DNA of 64,000 nt from Rhodeus uyekii (taxonomy: Eukaryota > Chordata > Actinopteri > Cypriniformes > Acheilognathidae). Shown here one piece after another: positions 10,703 through 24,147 of the stretch. Where the stretch lies: assembly GCA_037043235.1 (NCBI GenBank), contig JAWRVZ010000025.1, forward strand, positions 922,001 to 986,000, given 5' to 3'. Position 1 is the first letter of the stretch. The number at the start of each line of letters is the position of its first letter. The notes under the pieces were generated by a model. The model saw only the letters and a program-made list of their open reading frames with translations, ran no database searches and was not told where the DNA came from. Position numbers and translations under genes: made by a program.

Positions 10703-13266
10703 ATCTAAGGTAAGACACTAATTCAGCCACTAATGCAACTAAATGTAGCATTAAGTGACTATTGGCCACTTTGTCTAATTAAAGGGAACAGCATTGCAAA
10801 GGTTTGTTCCTTGGCAGATAATTCATGAGATATAAATTATTCATCTACACTAGTCCCTATGAGAATGCCAAGCTCTCCTATACTACAAATCTGTTGCTGT
10901 AAATAAACCACCTCCAACCATCTGTCGGATATCTCTTGATCCCCGCACACACAAAAACACATACACCTTGTGCAGTTGCCTAAAGGGCCGTCCAGAAGAC
11001 CTGGCCCATCTGTCCTTGACTGAGGGCAACTTGAATGACTTACAGCTCTTCCAGTCATTTCTGAATGCAATAGATTAGACAGTATGAAGGATTGCGCAGC
11101 AAGAGCCGTTTTCAACCGCATACTTCCTTATTTCAATGAAGTTAGCGATTCCATCCTTCACCTCTCGCCGTTTCTTGCTCTCTTACAGTCGCCCTCTCAT
11201 TTAAAAAAATACTACAGCTATGCTGAAGGGCAGAGAGAGATAGAGAGACATGGGAAACTTCATGCATAATGCATCCATGTCCAGCCCAGCAATCACTATT
11301 CCTTACCTCCGGGATATATGAAGCACTCAGCTAAAATGGATTTCTTTTTTTGTAGAGGGGAGGGTAGAAATAAATAAGCATTTCAGATTTTAGCAAATTT
11401 CAATATTACAATGAATGGAGAGTAACAAGAGAGAAAGAGCATGGATGCATCCAAGAGAAAAAGCTTGACACACTTCAGGCACTTTGTTCTCTATCACAGT
11501 AGGCCAGCCATGTACGCAAAATGTATTACTGCTCCCAAGAAGAGGGTCTAAAACTCTGATTTGTCACATACTTTGTGGGTGGGTATTTTATTGTAGCTAA
11601 ATGTAGCTAAAGGGAGGATTTTTGACCGTGCCATGTAGGGGTTTGAAATTGAACAGTGAAAAATAGGAACAAGCCACAACACAGTTGAACACCAGAACAC
11701 TATTCAGAGCAACACTGTAATTAAAAAATAAAAATAAAAAAAACATTAAAAAAACAAAATAATAGCTAGCAAATATCTCTGAATGCTGGTTGTTGTTATT
11801 ATTATTATTATTGACTAATCTATCTCAAACATAGAGTTGAATCATTTGTAGTTTGTTCAAGCATTAGCTCTGTTTAAAATGGAAGATTTCAGTTAAAACT
11901 GTTAAAGAAATGGAACACTGATGTGCCAATAGCATAACTGGAAGATGATTGATTCCAAGGAAAAGCATATGTTACAGATAAATGTATTCTATAAAGAATA
12001 AAATAAATATTATATTATATTTTGGTACTTCGATTTATATTATTGAATGATTACCACATTCATGTATTATAATAAAACATTATGTATTTTATAGAGATAA
12101 AAAAGGACATTTTCATTAGGATGGTTAGTATCTAAATACAAAACAAAATGTCAAGAAAAAAACAATTAAAGGGAATAATAAATAAATAAGCTATAAAAAG
12201 CTTTCAAAAATATAATACGTAAAAGTAAAGCAAATCAATCAATCAAAGGATGAACAGACAGACAGTGTCTCAAGACATCATTATAAGATTTATCTTCTGC
12301 TGTTACAGACATGACTTGTATAATTATTTACTGCTTCGAAAGAGTGAATAAAAAAAACATGCTGCAATATTCAGGCAAGTCTGCCTGGTGGCACAAGCTG
12401 CAGCAATCGATGTGTATGCATAATGAAGTCTGTAGCTACAGCTGACCACGTACCCATTGGTGAACCCTGACAGAGCTCAATATTGAGACATGTTTCATTC
12501 AATACTCATAAACAGAAGGTTTGGGTTGGCTCCAGCTGTGGAGATATCCATCAGGGAAACCTCAAGAAAAGCAGCCGCCAAATGAAACATGTGGTGGGTG
12601 GAGGGACGGACGGATGGATGGTGAATGAGAAGGATATTTACAGCCATCTCCAGCTGTCTAGTAAAGCTCATTCCACAATTTTCATACAACATTTTTGGAT
12701 TTTGCTCTATAATGCTGCAATCCCTGCTGAAAAAAACTGCTACTGTTCTTGCTGGTTTGGTGATGCCCAGGCTGATAGTTCAACATCGCTGTGCTTTTCC
12801 CCAGTATAACCTAGCTAACACACTAATTTTCACATATTGTGCATTCCAGTTCATTCCCATTCTGTCTGAAATTAACTGATTTCTACAAAGCCCCTTCTGC
12901 CTCAATGTTTTGGTTGAGCAGCTGACCCAGTGCTTTGTTATTAGCCAAACACCTCAATTCTGTCAGAACTTTGTTACCATAGTTGTGAGCTTCAGCTTCC
13001 ACAGCGTTAAGCAATAGTAAACATGCAGTTAGTGATGGCATCGGTTTGTGCTGTATCAGTTCGAGCCTGAGTTGGATTCTGAAAATGCGGATGATCAATC
13101 CAAATAATCAGAGGCAACTGTGCATGCATGACTTGAGCAGAACGTTTCACAATGGTCTTTGAATATAGCCGGTGTTGTATTCTCCTAGGTTCAGGAAACT
13201 GTGCTCTGTAAAATGAGCTGTACACAAGCAAACATTTGGGTTGTACTGCTCAGGAACAGCTTAACT
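10703..13266. other. Non-coding stretch, nothing recognised
   Basis: AT-rich, with small simple repeats such as ATT at about 11800. Open frames in 12483-12879 show no domain or codon evidence. Confidence 0.45.
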
Positions 13267-14310
13267 ACCCAGTAAACACAGAACTTTCCGCAAACGTTCC
13301 CGTTTGGTTATTTTTTTGAGAACTAAATAAGAACAGTCTGGGAATGTTCTCTATTGGTCATTTTTAACCTACAGGGAACATTCCCTGTAGGTTATTTTTG
13401 GGACAATTTTGAAACTTATAGAGAACGTTTCCAGAACATTCCATGCAGGTTAGTTTTTTGCTTAGTTTTGAAGCTTATAAGTTCCTTCAAGACTATTCTT
13501 GGCAGGTTTATAATAGTTTCCATTCCTCCCAGAAGGCAAGTGATGTGGAAGACCTCATTGCAATGGTTCTGAAATTTTCCCAAATTAAAAATGGCAAGCA
13601 ATAATGTCAATTTGTTTTAGATTATCAATATCATGTCATGCTACGTGATGAGATGTTAAATTTAGTTAAACACCATTGCATATCTGCTCTTTTAATAACT
13701 CTGTGAACTGTGACATTTAATTTATAACTTAAATTAAGCACAACCTGACTTAATATATTTCGTAGTTAATATCATAACATCAGTGTGTATAACATAAATT
13801 CACAAGATATCAACAAAACTGCAATGGACAGAACTATATTGGATCTACACAATCATTCACAGTAATTAACAGTCAATTGTTTATATAATTTCTATCTGAC
13901 TCATGTATGTTTCTTTGATTTTGACTTGCAGATAATGTTTTTTTTTCACATTTCATTGTGTGTAAATATTGTTTAAATATGTTCATAATTACATTTTCTA
14001 AATACAATTGTGTAGTTTAAATATGTACATGGCTCATATATGTGTATGTATGTTTGTACAAAGATTATAGATTATATATATAAGATAGTTTCAGTAAATG
14101 TTACTTATTGTAATAATTTTCTTTTAATTATAATGTTTTTGAGCAATTTAGAAGATCTAGATGTAGAGGTTAAGGGAGCCTACCAGGAACGTTCCGGGAA
14201 CATTATATTTACGTAAAGAAAACTTTACCAGGAAAACCGGGAAAAACCGGGGGGAAATATCGGGAAAAAATGGGAACGTCCTAATGTTTTAAAAAAAGTG
14301 TTAACTGGGT
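13267..14310. mobile_element. Non-autonomous element with ACCCAGT termini and GGAACGTTCC palindromes
   Basis: Left end ACCCAGTAAACAC (13267) and right end GTGTTAACTGGGT (to 14310) are complementary, a TIR of about 13 bp with one gap. Both flanks inside are rich in 'gaacgttcc', 'gggaac' and 'aacctacaggg' words. There is a perfect palindrome with 14-bp arms at 13365-13394 (taacctacagggaa / ttccctgtaggtta). The centre (13620-14150) is AT-rich and lacks those words. No transposase. Superfamily unresolved. Confidence 0.6.
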
Positions 14311-14606
14311 AAATCTTATTCAAGATTGCATTAATATCATAAGTTTTTAGCAATAGCTATAAATATTTACTGTTTAGTATTAACTCTGAAATTAGGTGAC
14401 ACTTCTGTGTCATGCATAAAAAAGCGTATGTACTTGAAATCCTACTGAGAAAGTAATGAACTTGGTTCTGACTTCTGACATCAGTTACAAATATCACAAC
14501 CGTTCATATTTAGAGTGCTTGTCAATCTAATTCACTCTCTCTATCACTTGCCCACTGAAGCTAGGCCAGAAAAATAGGCACCATCTATAACCATCTCCTG
14601 AAGTGT

Positions 14607-14638
14607 CACTTCCTGTTTAGAAGGAGTGACAGGAAGTG
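14607..14638. repeat. Small inverted repeat with paired CACTTCCTGT
   Basis: CACTTCCTGT (14607-14616) is perfectly complementary to ACAGGAAGTG (14629-14638). Each arm is also an ETS-type core (GGAAGTG). This could be coincidence. Confidence 0.6.
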
Positions 14639-15009
14639 GAACTGAGCTCGCGTTCTATGAAGCAGAGAAATTCTGAAATATTATTCATGACACAGTACAT
14701 AAAAAACACAGCAAACCCCTCTTAATTGCATAAAAACATATATGATTTAATGTGCAATATGAAATGGTCACCATATGGTGTGACAAGGGGAGAAGGTTTC
14801 TAAACAGAAGCATTTCCATACTTTAAGATTTATACATATGCAAATGCATCTGTTGTGGTCAATGGGAAGTGTATTTCTGCTAAGGTAGATCAGAGGTTGT
14901 CTGAGGTAAACATGCTGATCTCCCTACCTGACAGGACAGGACTGATAATGGACAGATGCTACTGTATATTTATGACCACTTCCTTCAAACTCAGAAGGTT
15001 AAACCGGAG

Positions 15010-15110
15010 CACTGACCCACACACACATGCTTTCATGTTTTATGGGGACTTTCCATAGACATAATGCTTGTTATACTGTACAAGTATATGTTATCTATCC
15101 CCCAACCCTA
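15010..15110. repeat. Interspersed-repeat fragment ('tatggggactttccatagacataatg')
   Basis: The block 'gttttatggggacttt' followed by 'ccatagacataatg' and 'tatactgtacaa...ctatccccc' resembles a common teleost interspersed repeat. It is recognised from pattern memory only; no ends are defined. Confidence 0.4.
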
Positions 15111-15385
15111 CGTCATTGGCAGGTGACGTCATCGACCAGGAAGCTGTAAAGCACACATTAATCCACAACGCACTAGCTTCTGTTACTTCAGCAAGCGATT
15201 TGTGTAAATCATGTGTCGTAATGTGTGGTCTGTTTCAGAGAATCTCTGTTAGATAGGAGTTTAAAAAGAAATAGAACACATTGTATAGAACACAGTATTT
15301 AACGGCATTTAAGAGGTATTTTAATCCCTGCTCTGCCAAATTAGTTTTTTTGGAAGAGCAGTACACTCAGTGTTGTAAGCTTTGT

Positions 15386-16328
15386 GAGTGGCGTTAAGAA
15401 TGAAGAGGGCACCCCGGCTCATTTCCTTGGGTCCCACTTCTGCCGAGGGGTTTGCAAATAGATCGGGCAGAGGGGTATGAGATGGGTTATCCCATTTTGT
15501 GGTTGTGTCTCAGTCCATTGCTAAGTTTATTGGCTGGCCGAGCAACGGAGCTTTGTCATATAAATAAATTAAACACATGCTTCCTGTCGTCTCAAGCACA
15601 ACCTCCCCATCGGGGCTTACTGTTCTTTCCTGACCGTCACTCTGAGGTATCAGGATCATGCTCCAACCATCAACAAGCTTCTCGTACAGACAGGGCATTA
15701 CCACCACATACACCCGCATGAAGACTGAGGGCCGGGGCAGGAGCAAAACACGTTATGGACACACGTGTTTATCTTATCCTAGAGAGCTTCAACAAGGAAG
15801 TCCTGACACCAGCTGAACCTTCAGTGTCAGGAGAAGGGGTGCTCCACCCCTGTTCAGAGCTATAGAAATTGTGGGCTCTAAGGGGGACTAGTTCATAAGT
15901 CCAGATCTCTCAACCATGGTAGTTGAGACCATCCTTCATTCCAGAGATCCCTCCATGAGGAAACTCTATGCTCTGAACTGGAGATACTTCACTTCCTGGG
16001 GTGCTAATCGTCAGCTGGAGCCAGTTAACTGCATTGTGGGTGCAGTGGTGAAGTTCCTGCAAGACTATTTTTGGCAGGTTAATCCACTTCCACTCTGAAA
16101 GCGTATGTGGTGACCTTAGCAGTTTACCAAACTCTTCCAGGTGCCGGTTTCTGGGGAGACACCTACTAGTTACCTGCCAAGAATTTGATCATTTGATCAC
16201 CCCCCAAGATGTTCCATCATGCCATTGGACTTCGCATGTGTTTCTCGATGTAATCATGCAGAGGCTTTTCCACTCCGCTTTGACGCAGCGTCTCATTCCC
16301 TATTCAGGGAGCTAAGGTTAGATATGAA
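15386..16328 (+). mobile_element. DIRS-like retrotransposon remnant (recombinase 5' part plus right terminus)
   Basis: From about 15870 the sequence parallels the RT/YR junction of the intact DIRS at 46928-52059. Reading from 15916 gives VVETILHSRDPSMRKLYALNW, matching the start of the recombinase domain, until a stop at about 16098. The catalytic part of the recombinase is deleted. The right terminus is preserved at about 16283-16328 (cgcagcgtctcattccct...). The 15386-15870 segment is assigned to the element only tentatively. Confidence 0.65.
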
Positions 16329-16509
16329 ACTAAGACATTTCTCACTGGTATAATTATAATTCAGACAATGAAGGAGGAATATTTAAATTACACCTTTAAA
16401 TAAATTAATGCTTTCCTCAAGGTAGGACACATTAAATGTATCAAAAGTGACAGAAAAATACACTTTAAAATGTTACAGAAATACCTTCTTTTCAAACTTC
16501 TATTCATTG

Positions 16510-17543
16510 AAACTGCTCACTGCCACGCCGATGACACAGTTCTATCTATCATTTCAACCAGATGATCCCATGGTAGTTGCACAAAGCTGCCTAGCGGACA
16601 TCTCAGTATGGATAAAAGATCATCATCTGCAGCTCAACTTGGCCAAGACGGAGCTCAATCTGACTCTACAACACGACTTCACGACTCTTCAACAATTACC
16701 CCATCAAGGTCTGCCAGAAATCTTGCAGTAATCTTTGAGGATCAGCTGACCTTCAAAGATCACAACGCAAACACGGGTCAACCATGCAGGTTTGCACTTC
16801 ACAACATCAGGAGTGAGTATCAAGCCCTTGCTAGCGGAGCAGGCAACACATCTTCTGGTACAGACCATGGTCATCTCCAGGCTTGATTATTGAAACGCTC
16901 TTCTGGCCAGACTTCTAGTGCAATCAAACCCCTGCAAGTAATCCAGAATGCTGCAGCTCGTCTGGTCTTCATCAAACCCAAAAGGGCCCACGTCACTCCA
17001 CTCTTCATCTCTCTACACTGGTTCCCACTTGCAGCTCACATCAAATTCAAAGCACTGACACTTTCTTACAGAACTAACACAGGCTCAGCATCCTCATACT
17101 TCCAATCGCTACTTCAAATCTACACACCTACCAGAAACCGTCGATCAGTGAGCAATGACTCGTGGTACCTTCAAAGAGAGGCAAAAAAAATCACTCTCAA
17201 GAACATTTTCGTTCACCATTCCTTGCTGGTAGAACGATCTCCCTGTCCTCATGCAGAATCCTTGGCAATATTCAAAAGACTGCTAAAAACTCACCTTTTC
17301 ATGTGCTCCCAACATGACGCACACTCACACCACAACCACACCACTCAACCACATTTACAAAATAAAATAATAATAATCTATTCTCCGGGCTTGTACAACT
17401 CGTATGTGTAATGTTTTAAACTTTGTATTGTAAACACTCTTGTGTACTTTTGCATCTTCAGGATGAATCGCTTTCTGTATTCCTCAAATTGTAAGTCGCT
17501 TTGGATAAAAGAGTCAGCTAAATGATTACATGTAAATGTAAAT
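16510..17543 (+). mobile_element. 5'-truncated L2-like LINE with RT 3' part
   Basis: A broken plus-strand frame reads HADDT (RT catalytic YADD box, about 16528), then CLADISVWIKDHHLQLNLAKTE, then FALHNI, and RLVFIKPKRAHVTPLFISLHW, ending with AESLAIFKRLLKTHLF near 17310. This is the C-terminal half of an L2/CR1-clade reverse transcriptase. Several frameshifts separate the pieces (for example near 16720 and 16885), so it is dead. The 3' end has AAGTCGCTTTGGATAAAAG followed by TGTAAATGTAAATG at about 17530, the microsatellite-like tail of L2 elements. Truncation at the 5' end is normal for LINEs. The SINE copies share this tail. Confidence 0.88.
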
Positions 17544-20500
17544 GAAATAATCCTGAAATAAAGCATCACAGTTTCCACAAAATTATTAAGCAGCACAACC
17601 CTTGATCATAATAAGAAGTAATGTTTATTGAGAAGCAAATTCAAATACTTTCTGATGGATTATGTGACTCTGAACACTGGAGTAATGATGCTAACAATTC
17701 AGCTTTGCACAGGACTAAATTACAGATTACTATTTCTTTCAATATTACTGTTTTTAATATCTACATTTGTGCTACACTAACTATATTTCTGTTACAAATA
17801 AATCTAGCCTTAGTGAAAAGAGACTTCCAAAAAGCGTGAAAATATTACTGACCCCAACACAATTGAACCGTAGTGCATGCAAAGTCACAGCCACACACTC
17901 AGATACAATGATGCATTCCAAACTACATGAGAAAAACTCATCAGAATTTTGAGCTATCCATCTAAACATACACTATGATTTTCACAGACAAAAAACAAGA
18001 TGCAAAAATCTGATACAGCAATATCCTTGAACGCATCACAGACACGCACCAAAACAAATGCGCTGTGAATGCAAACTTCTTATTTGTGAAATTTGCTATG
18101 TCAGCATCTCTGAAGTGAAGGCTAATCTCTAGGTAGCACACATACATACTTTCAAGCAGAAGCTTCTCAGTGCTAAAATGCTCTTCTTGGCCTCTCTTGC
18201 AGCTTGTACTTGAGTGTCAACTCCACTTAGGCTGACAGAGGCAAGAGATAAAAGGAAAAAGGAATTGCTTTTCCCTGCCACACTTTTCAAATGAAAAGCG
18301 TAGAACAGGCATTTTGTGGAGATGGCAATAAAAAAAAGAAGACGCCGGTAAATAGATCCTGTTTCAATTGGTTTAGAGTGAAACCTCTGGCAGTGATTTG
18401 GAAGAACATGAAGTTTGATAGGATAAGTTTTATTAGCTCATATTGGTGCGTACTGTGGCGTCTCCGGCTAGCCAGTGGGAAAATAAATGTGCATCTGTGT
18501 GCCAGAGCGAGGATAAGAAGTTGACAAAAAAGAGACACTAAGGGAGTGTTAAAAATGACTCCATAGAGGGGGAATCATGTTTGCAGCTGTAATGTGGCAC
18601 AGAGAAGGGGGTGGCACAGTATAGAGAAGTTGGGCCGGGAGTAAACGGGTTACCTCAGAGGTAATAGAGAGCTGAAGAATGAGCTTGATGTGCTCTATGA
18701 CTCCACTGACAGAACAATCCCATCAACCTCTGCACCGCTGACAGCAGCGAGCCCTGAGGGCAGTTTACCTACATGTACAGACCTCAGACAGACAGTATTA
18801 GCAAAAGAAAGCACCAGTGCTAACGGCACCAGGCATTTCTGGGGGCCAACGTGGTTAGGCCTTTGATATAAGTGTTTATGAGAAGAAAAGAAAATCCAGT
18901 TCCAGTTATATTTTGGGCTTTGTGTTACTGTTTGAGAGACGGTTGTCTTCTGTATTGTCACTGTGGGTAAGAGTGACAGAACGCTGTGTGTGTAGTGAGT
19001 CGAGCCTGTAGCTACCTGATAAACAAAGCAAACAGTTCTGGACCGGCTTAATGGAGAGTCAACACACAACACACACACATACAAACACTGACACACACGC
19101 ACACACTGGATTAGACCTGCCAGATAAAGAAGAAACAATCTGCTGTCGGCCAAAGCTTCCCTTTGGCCCGACGCTAACGTGTAAACACTCTCGCTCATGC
19201 AGATAGGGATGATGGGATGTGAGCTGAATTCACAACAAGGTTTGTTTTACTAACTAAAACGAATTTGCTTGAGTTTAAAAGCCCTATTTACTATGGTAAA
19301 AAAAAAAAATACAGGATGGAATTATAGAGCTAAAGTTATTCATTGCTTACTGAGGGATTGAACATTTTGTTTGTTAAAGGGATATTACAAAAGATAAAAT
19401 ATTAAGTATAACTGAACATTTCCAAAAATTAAGTGAATAAGTGCTTGAATTGAATGTTTTAAAATCACTGTGTGCTGTTATTGAGTTCTCTAAAATGCCT
19501 AGCCTTGTTAATGAACTGACAGATCTTGTTCTGGATCTGAAGCTTGATGGGTATCCAAGTATCTAGTGCAGGGGCGCACTTTTTTGGCTTATGTGCTACT
19601 TATAAAATTACCAAGTCAATTTGATTCACCTACTATATCAATACGAAACATATATTCATTTATGAATGTATTGAGTATTCTTTATGTCCACAATATATGT
19701 TGGTGTAGCTTGCATAACTACATGAACCCATATTGCACAATACAACTCTGTACATTTTCTGTCCTTACCTTACTCTGATGACTTGCACTGAATAGAATAA
19801 GTCATTTTTAGAACTGCGTAGTTTTTATAAACAGACCGAAAATGCCACTCCATATTTCCCTTCTTCGGTATAGCAATGACAGACTGGCAGATGAGGCTAA
19901 CACACTTCGAAGATGAAATTGTAGGAGGAAAAGATCCACCTCCCACTCCGTATGGAAGTGGTAATTTTTTTACTTCTTACTTTGTCCATCTCCCCCACTA
20001 ATTTTTATACCCTTAAGTTTAAAATAAATAAATTCGATTTTTCAGCACTTGGCACCATTTTGTGCATGCGCGGTGACCCATGTGTCAGAAAAAGTCACAT
20101 GTCAGACTGGCTGCCCTTTATGGCAATCAAGTGACAAATTTCATACTGAGGGCGGATAAAGGGCTGACGTCTAATTTGTTAATTCCATGCAATCTACCCA
20201 CACTACTTTTGCAATCGCATACAGTATGGTTTCTGATATCAAGCATAGGCTTGTACAAAGAAAAAAAGGAAAATATATGCACGTTGCATGAAATTTAGCA
20301 AAAGCCGCTCATATGGGAATTGGAAAAGACAATAGAGATAAACACTGCTGTGATCACATAAAAGCATTCACCAGATCACACTGGGGATGTTCCCATTTCA
20401 CCTTGTGTGCTCTTTACCCTTACAAGGCCATTATATAATACCCCATGTAATCTAGACATATTAATCTGTCTAACTCAATCATCAATACCAGCTCAGCATG

Positions 20501-21600
20501 TCTGCTCAAGCTTCTCTCTTCTTACCCTCAAACACCACAGAGCAGCGAATGGAACATTTGCAGGCATCATCATGCATTAGTAGATTCATATGCTGTGGAA
20601 TTCAGCCAATCAATAAGCAATTAATAAGCCATATACTGTATGTGGGCAGCCAGGCCTGACCTGTGGTGGCCTCCCTCCATAAGGATGTTCTGTTTAAACA
20701 CTGTGGCGTTTTACTATTGATATTTCTAATTTGCCTAATGAGATTTGCAATATAGAATGAGGCGGTGCAGATATTGTTTAAGAGTGGATGATGGCATGCT
20801 TTCTTTCTCTCTCTCCCTCTCTGATCTGTAGCATGGGTGTTACTATCCTAATTACTCCCCAGACTTACACCCTTCAGTAAAGGACACTCTTTTGCGCTAC
20901 TCTCTCTCATTCTTTCACTGCATCTACTCACTCTAATTAGCCAGCGAGATCCATTCTCCTACTCTCTTAATTAACATTCTGCTCCAGCATGGAGGTCCTG
21001 GCCGTGGGCTCTTCAGTACCGCAGTATCAGGCCTGTCCAACAGTGCTGCTGCTCTGCTAAGAGTATTAAATGTCCTACTGGAAGTCTCATTTATTTCTGC
21101 TGGAAATCAGCAGAATTTTCACCAGGAGTACACCAGAATTATAACATCCATGGGGTACATATGCTGATTTAGATTAATACGCAGGACGTAATAAAACAAT
21201 GCAGGGCAGAAAATAATCTTAACCAGTATTTTTATCTTGTCACTTATACATCCTTGAAACTATATTTACTTGAGAAGCAAATGTGATCTCTTGAGAATTT
21301 GTATGTATTTGCGTGGATCTACCACACTCAAAATTACCTATGTTTGCATTAGACACCGAAATGTACAACACTGACATATTAACAGCATCTAAAATGTATA
21401 TTATTTACATATCAGTAGCTTTCCAGAAATACTAATGTTTAATCCTCATGTAATCTAACACTGAATGATTCAGTGGCGTTTATGATGAATCATATTGTTT
21501 TAAATCACATTTATTGAATGCACCTGACTCGATAAGACTAAGCTAGGGAAATAATGTATCAACTAAGTCTTGTTATATGAGAATAAATCTGAAATTAAGT
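17544..21600. other. Non-coding stretch, no gene recognised
   Basis: Includes a short CA-rich run near 19060-19105. A 168-codon minus frame at 18695-19198 has no recognisable domain. Around 19567 'caggggcgcactttttt' resembles a hAT-type end, but no partner was found. The 20690-21000 stretch has several TAATTA cores and pyrimidine-rich tracts; conservation cannot be judged. Confidence 0.4.
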
Positions 21601-21865
21601 ATATATTTGTAACGAGAACTCAGAAGGACACTAACAAAGATAACCAGCGATACCTTTTAATGGTAGCACAAAGGAGCGTGTAACATCAACAATAACCGAC
21701 AAAGGAATGAACAAAACAGGCAGACTATATACACACAGGAAACGAGGAAACTAACTAGGACCACCTGAACACAATTAAAACCATTAGACACCATGACAAC
21801 AAATGACTTCTAACCCAGACAAGACCACATCACAAAACAAGAGATACTGTAAGTGTAACAATATT
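21601..21865. repeat. Probable interspersed-repeat or retroelement tail fragment
   Basis: From 'taacgagaactcagaaggacac' to 'gatactgtaagtgtaac', the segment is richer in C/A than its AT-rich flanks. It contains the A-rich 'cacaggaaacgaggaaactaactagg' and 'ccatgacaac' words seen in cyprinid interspersed repeats (complement of a retroelement-like 3' tail). No ends or coding capacity. Confidence 0.3.
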
Positions 21866-24048
21866 TTTTAGAGTGCTGGAAAAAAATTCTAATCGTTCTA
21901 AGTAGTCAATTAAAAATATAATGTTTAAAATATTTTTTTTTTCTCTCATTTTAAATATTACTTAATATTCTAAAGATATGTGGCTTTGTATTCAAGTTGG
22001 TTTTGAAAAGCATTTGAAAGCATTTCCTTACAAAAAGCTGTTTACTTAAAAAACCTTTTAAAATACCTTGTACCTTATGTGAATTTTAATTTTTTGCAGT
22101 GCAGTGCACATTTGGAGGTGTTATGAGTGCAAACAGTGTGAAAACTGGGCATATACTGATCCTAATCTTTATATTACATCTCCAGCTCTGCATGGAAAAC
22201 CAGTTGGAACATAAATTAAGTGGCTCCATCTGTGTCTGTATAATGAGGAGCCAGAACATTAGCGTATGATGATTCTATAGACTCAGGGTGATAGTCTCAT
22301 TTCAAACTTTCAACAGTTTTTCAGAATCTCAAAAACAAACTGCTTGTTACCCTTATAGTCAAAGGACTTGTTAATTTAGCCGTAAATGAGCAGACATGAA
22401 ACTCTAAGTCAGCATATGGTGTGAAGCAAAAGCATGCTGACTGTGATCTCATTAAATAAATGTCCTTGAATACAAGGCCAGCAGTTAGATGAAAGAAAGT
22501 GAATTTTGAATATTGAACACTGATAAATATAGAGTTGGAGTTTCATTAATATATAATGGCATGCATATAGTAGTCATAACATTAATATATTTGCTATGAT
22601 TTCTGAACAAACCATTTACGGAAAGAAAAAATTCACAAATGTTTTTTGCTTTGTATTAGATGAGAGGTGGTGTCCTTGCCAAGGTAGATGATCAGATAGA
22701 TAGATAGATAGATTGCCATTGTCAAAATTTTCCTGATCCTAGAAGATCCAATCTTAACAATGTGATATGCTCAGCTGAGAGGCCAATGCTCAATGCATAG
22801 CAGTAGGTAGGATTCCTGTAGTTTGAAGCAAGTCACACTGTATCTTCCGAGTGCAGTGAACCCTCATGCCAGTCTGCCTCTCACTTTTCACTCATCATAG
22901 ACTAATCACCCAGACACATCAAGTGCTTTACCATGCTCCCATCACGACACAGATGTGCCTTCTGCTCCCACACAATGCCACAAATAAAACAGCCTCAGTA
23001 TTTGAAGAAAGATCTTCTCTATTAATAGAACTGTTGTCTCTTTTACTGGAACAAATCTCCGCCTTGAGTATTATCCATTTTCCTTTCATTACACTCAAGG
23101 AAACATCCTTCAATTGAACAACAAGATTCATATGCAAATATTATTTACAAGTAGGGAATCTAAACCTGTACAACATATTGTGGCATTATGATAAATCCTC
23201 TGTTTAATTAACATTACAAAACATAAATCATATTCACAAAATCTCATATGCAGCCATTTATCAGATTCCCACCGACCAATGGAAATGTGTATTCTAGCTT
23301 CAGAGAAATTCATGGTCAATAATTCCACTCTGGAATTCTAGGAACATTCCTCCCTAGAGTTTTAACATCATATTTCTTCGCCTGTGCTCTTCTGCAACCA
23401 TAGCCTTGCAGTGTCACGTGTCATTGATTTAATGTGAGCATTTAAGGAACATGGTGCCCAAAGCAGGGTCAGCATTCGTTGCAGCATGGAGCCAAGGTGT
23501 AAATACGTCACATCACTGGGCCGACAGACTGGTCCCCATCTGATAGGCTTAGAGGTGAAGCGATCCATTATTTTGAGCCGTCAATAATTTGCGTGAGGGA
23601 ATTGGTCAGGGGGATAATAGCTCGAAAGGAATGGGGTTTTTGAGCTGGTTTGATATCCTCCAAGGCAAGGTTGCAAAGGCAGCACACAATTCAGGCAAAG
23701 CACAAGATCTTGATTTAAGATGACCAGTCAATGTGGATCCAGGGCTCAAAAGGAGCGGTCTGAATCATTACTTGGCAGTACAGCAAACAATTTGCTGCAG
23801 TTTCTCCCCTCTCCCCTTATCCTCTAACATCTGCCCATTTCTCTGTTACCCTCCCTTCTTATTTTTAAATGTTTTGAAATTGTCTTTAAGATAATTTTTT
23901 TGCTAATTCGTTTGAACTTTGACTCCAATAAATCCATAAAAATAATATCAATCTATTATTTTGGAAGCCGGAGATATGGGTTGTGAACCAGTGTTCAGAT
24001 GCAGAGTAGAAAGTTCACTCTGAATGAAATGCACTCTCTGATAACATA
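21866..24048. other. Non-coding stretch, nothing recognised
   Basis: AT-rich, with a short (GATA)5 at about 22692. Open frames near 22866-23137 and 23368-23568 show no domain. Confidence 0.4.
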
Positions 24049-24147
24049 GTTCCCTTTCAAGGGAACTCGCACTTTGTCGTAGCGTTCCAATGCCCTGTCT
24101 TGTTCCCTCTTCAGGGAACTAGGGTTACATACATAACTTGAGACGTT
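24049..24147. mobile_element. Minimal DIRS derivative: both termini, almost no interior
   Basis: It begins GTTCCCTTTCAAGGGAACT, equivalent to the outer 5' terminus (gttccctttcatgggaactt) of the intact element read on its coding strand. It ends TTCCCTCTTCAGGGAACTAG plus 'ggttacatacataacttgagacgtt', equivalent to the opposite terminus. GTT trinucleotides sit at both ends, as at the ends and circle junction of the intact element. Only about 40 bases separate the two terminal motifs, so genes, ITR core and internal complementary region are gone. Confidence 0.75.

Noticed and set aside
18695..19198. 168-codon minus-strand open frame
   Set aside because: No domain, low-complexity Cys/Val/Leu parts caused by CA-rich DNA, no gene context.
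20690..21000. Candidate conserved enhancer with TAATTA cores
   Set aside because: Conservation cannot be seen in one sequence, and such cores are frequent in AT-rich DNA.
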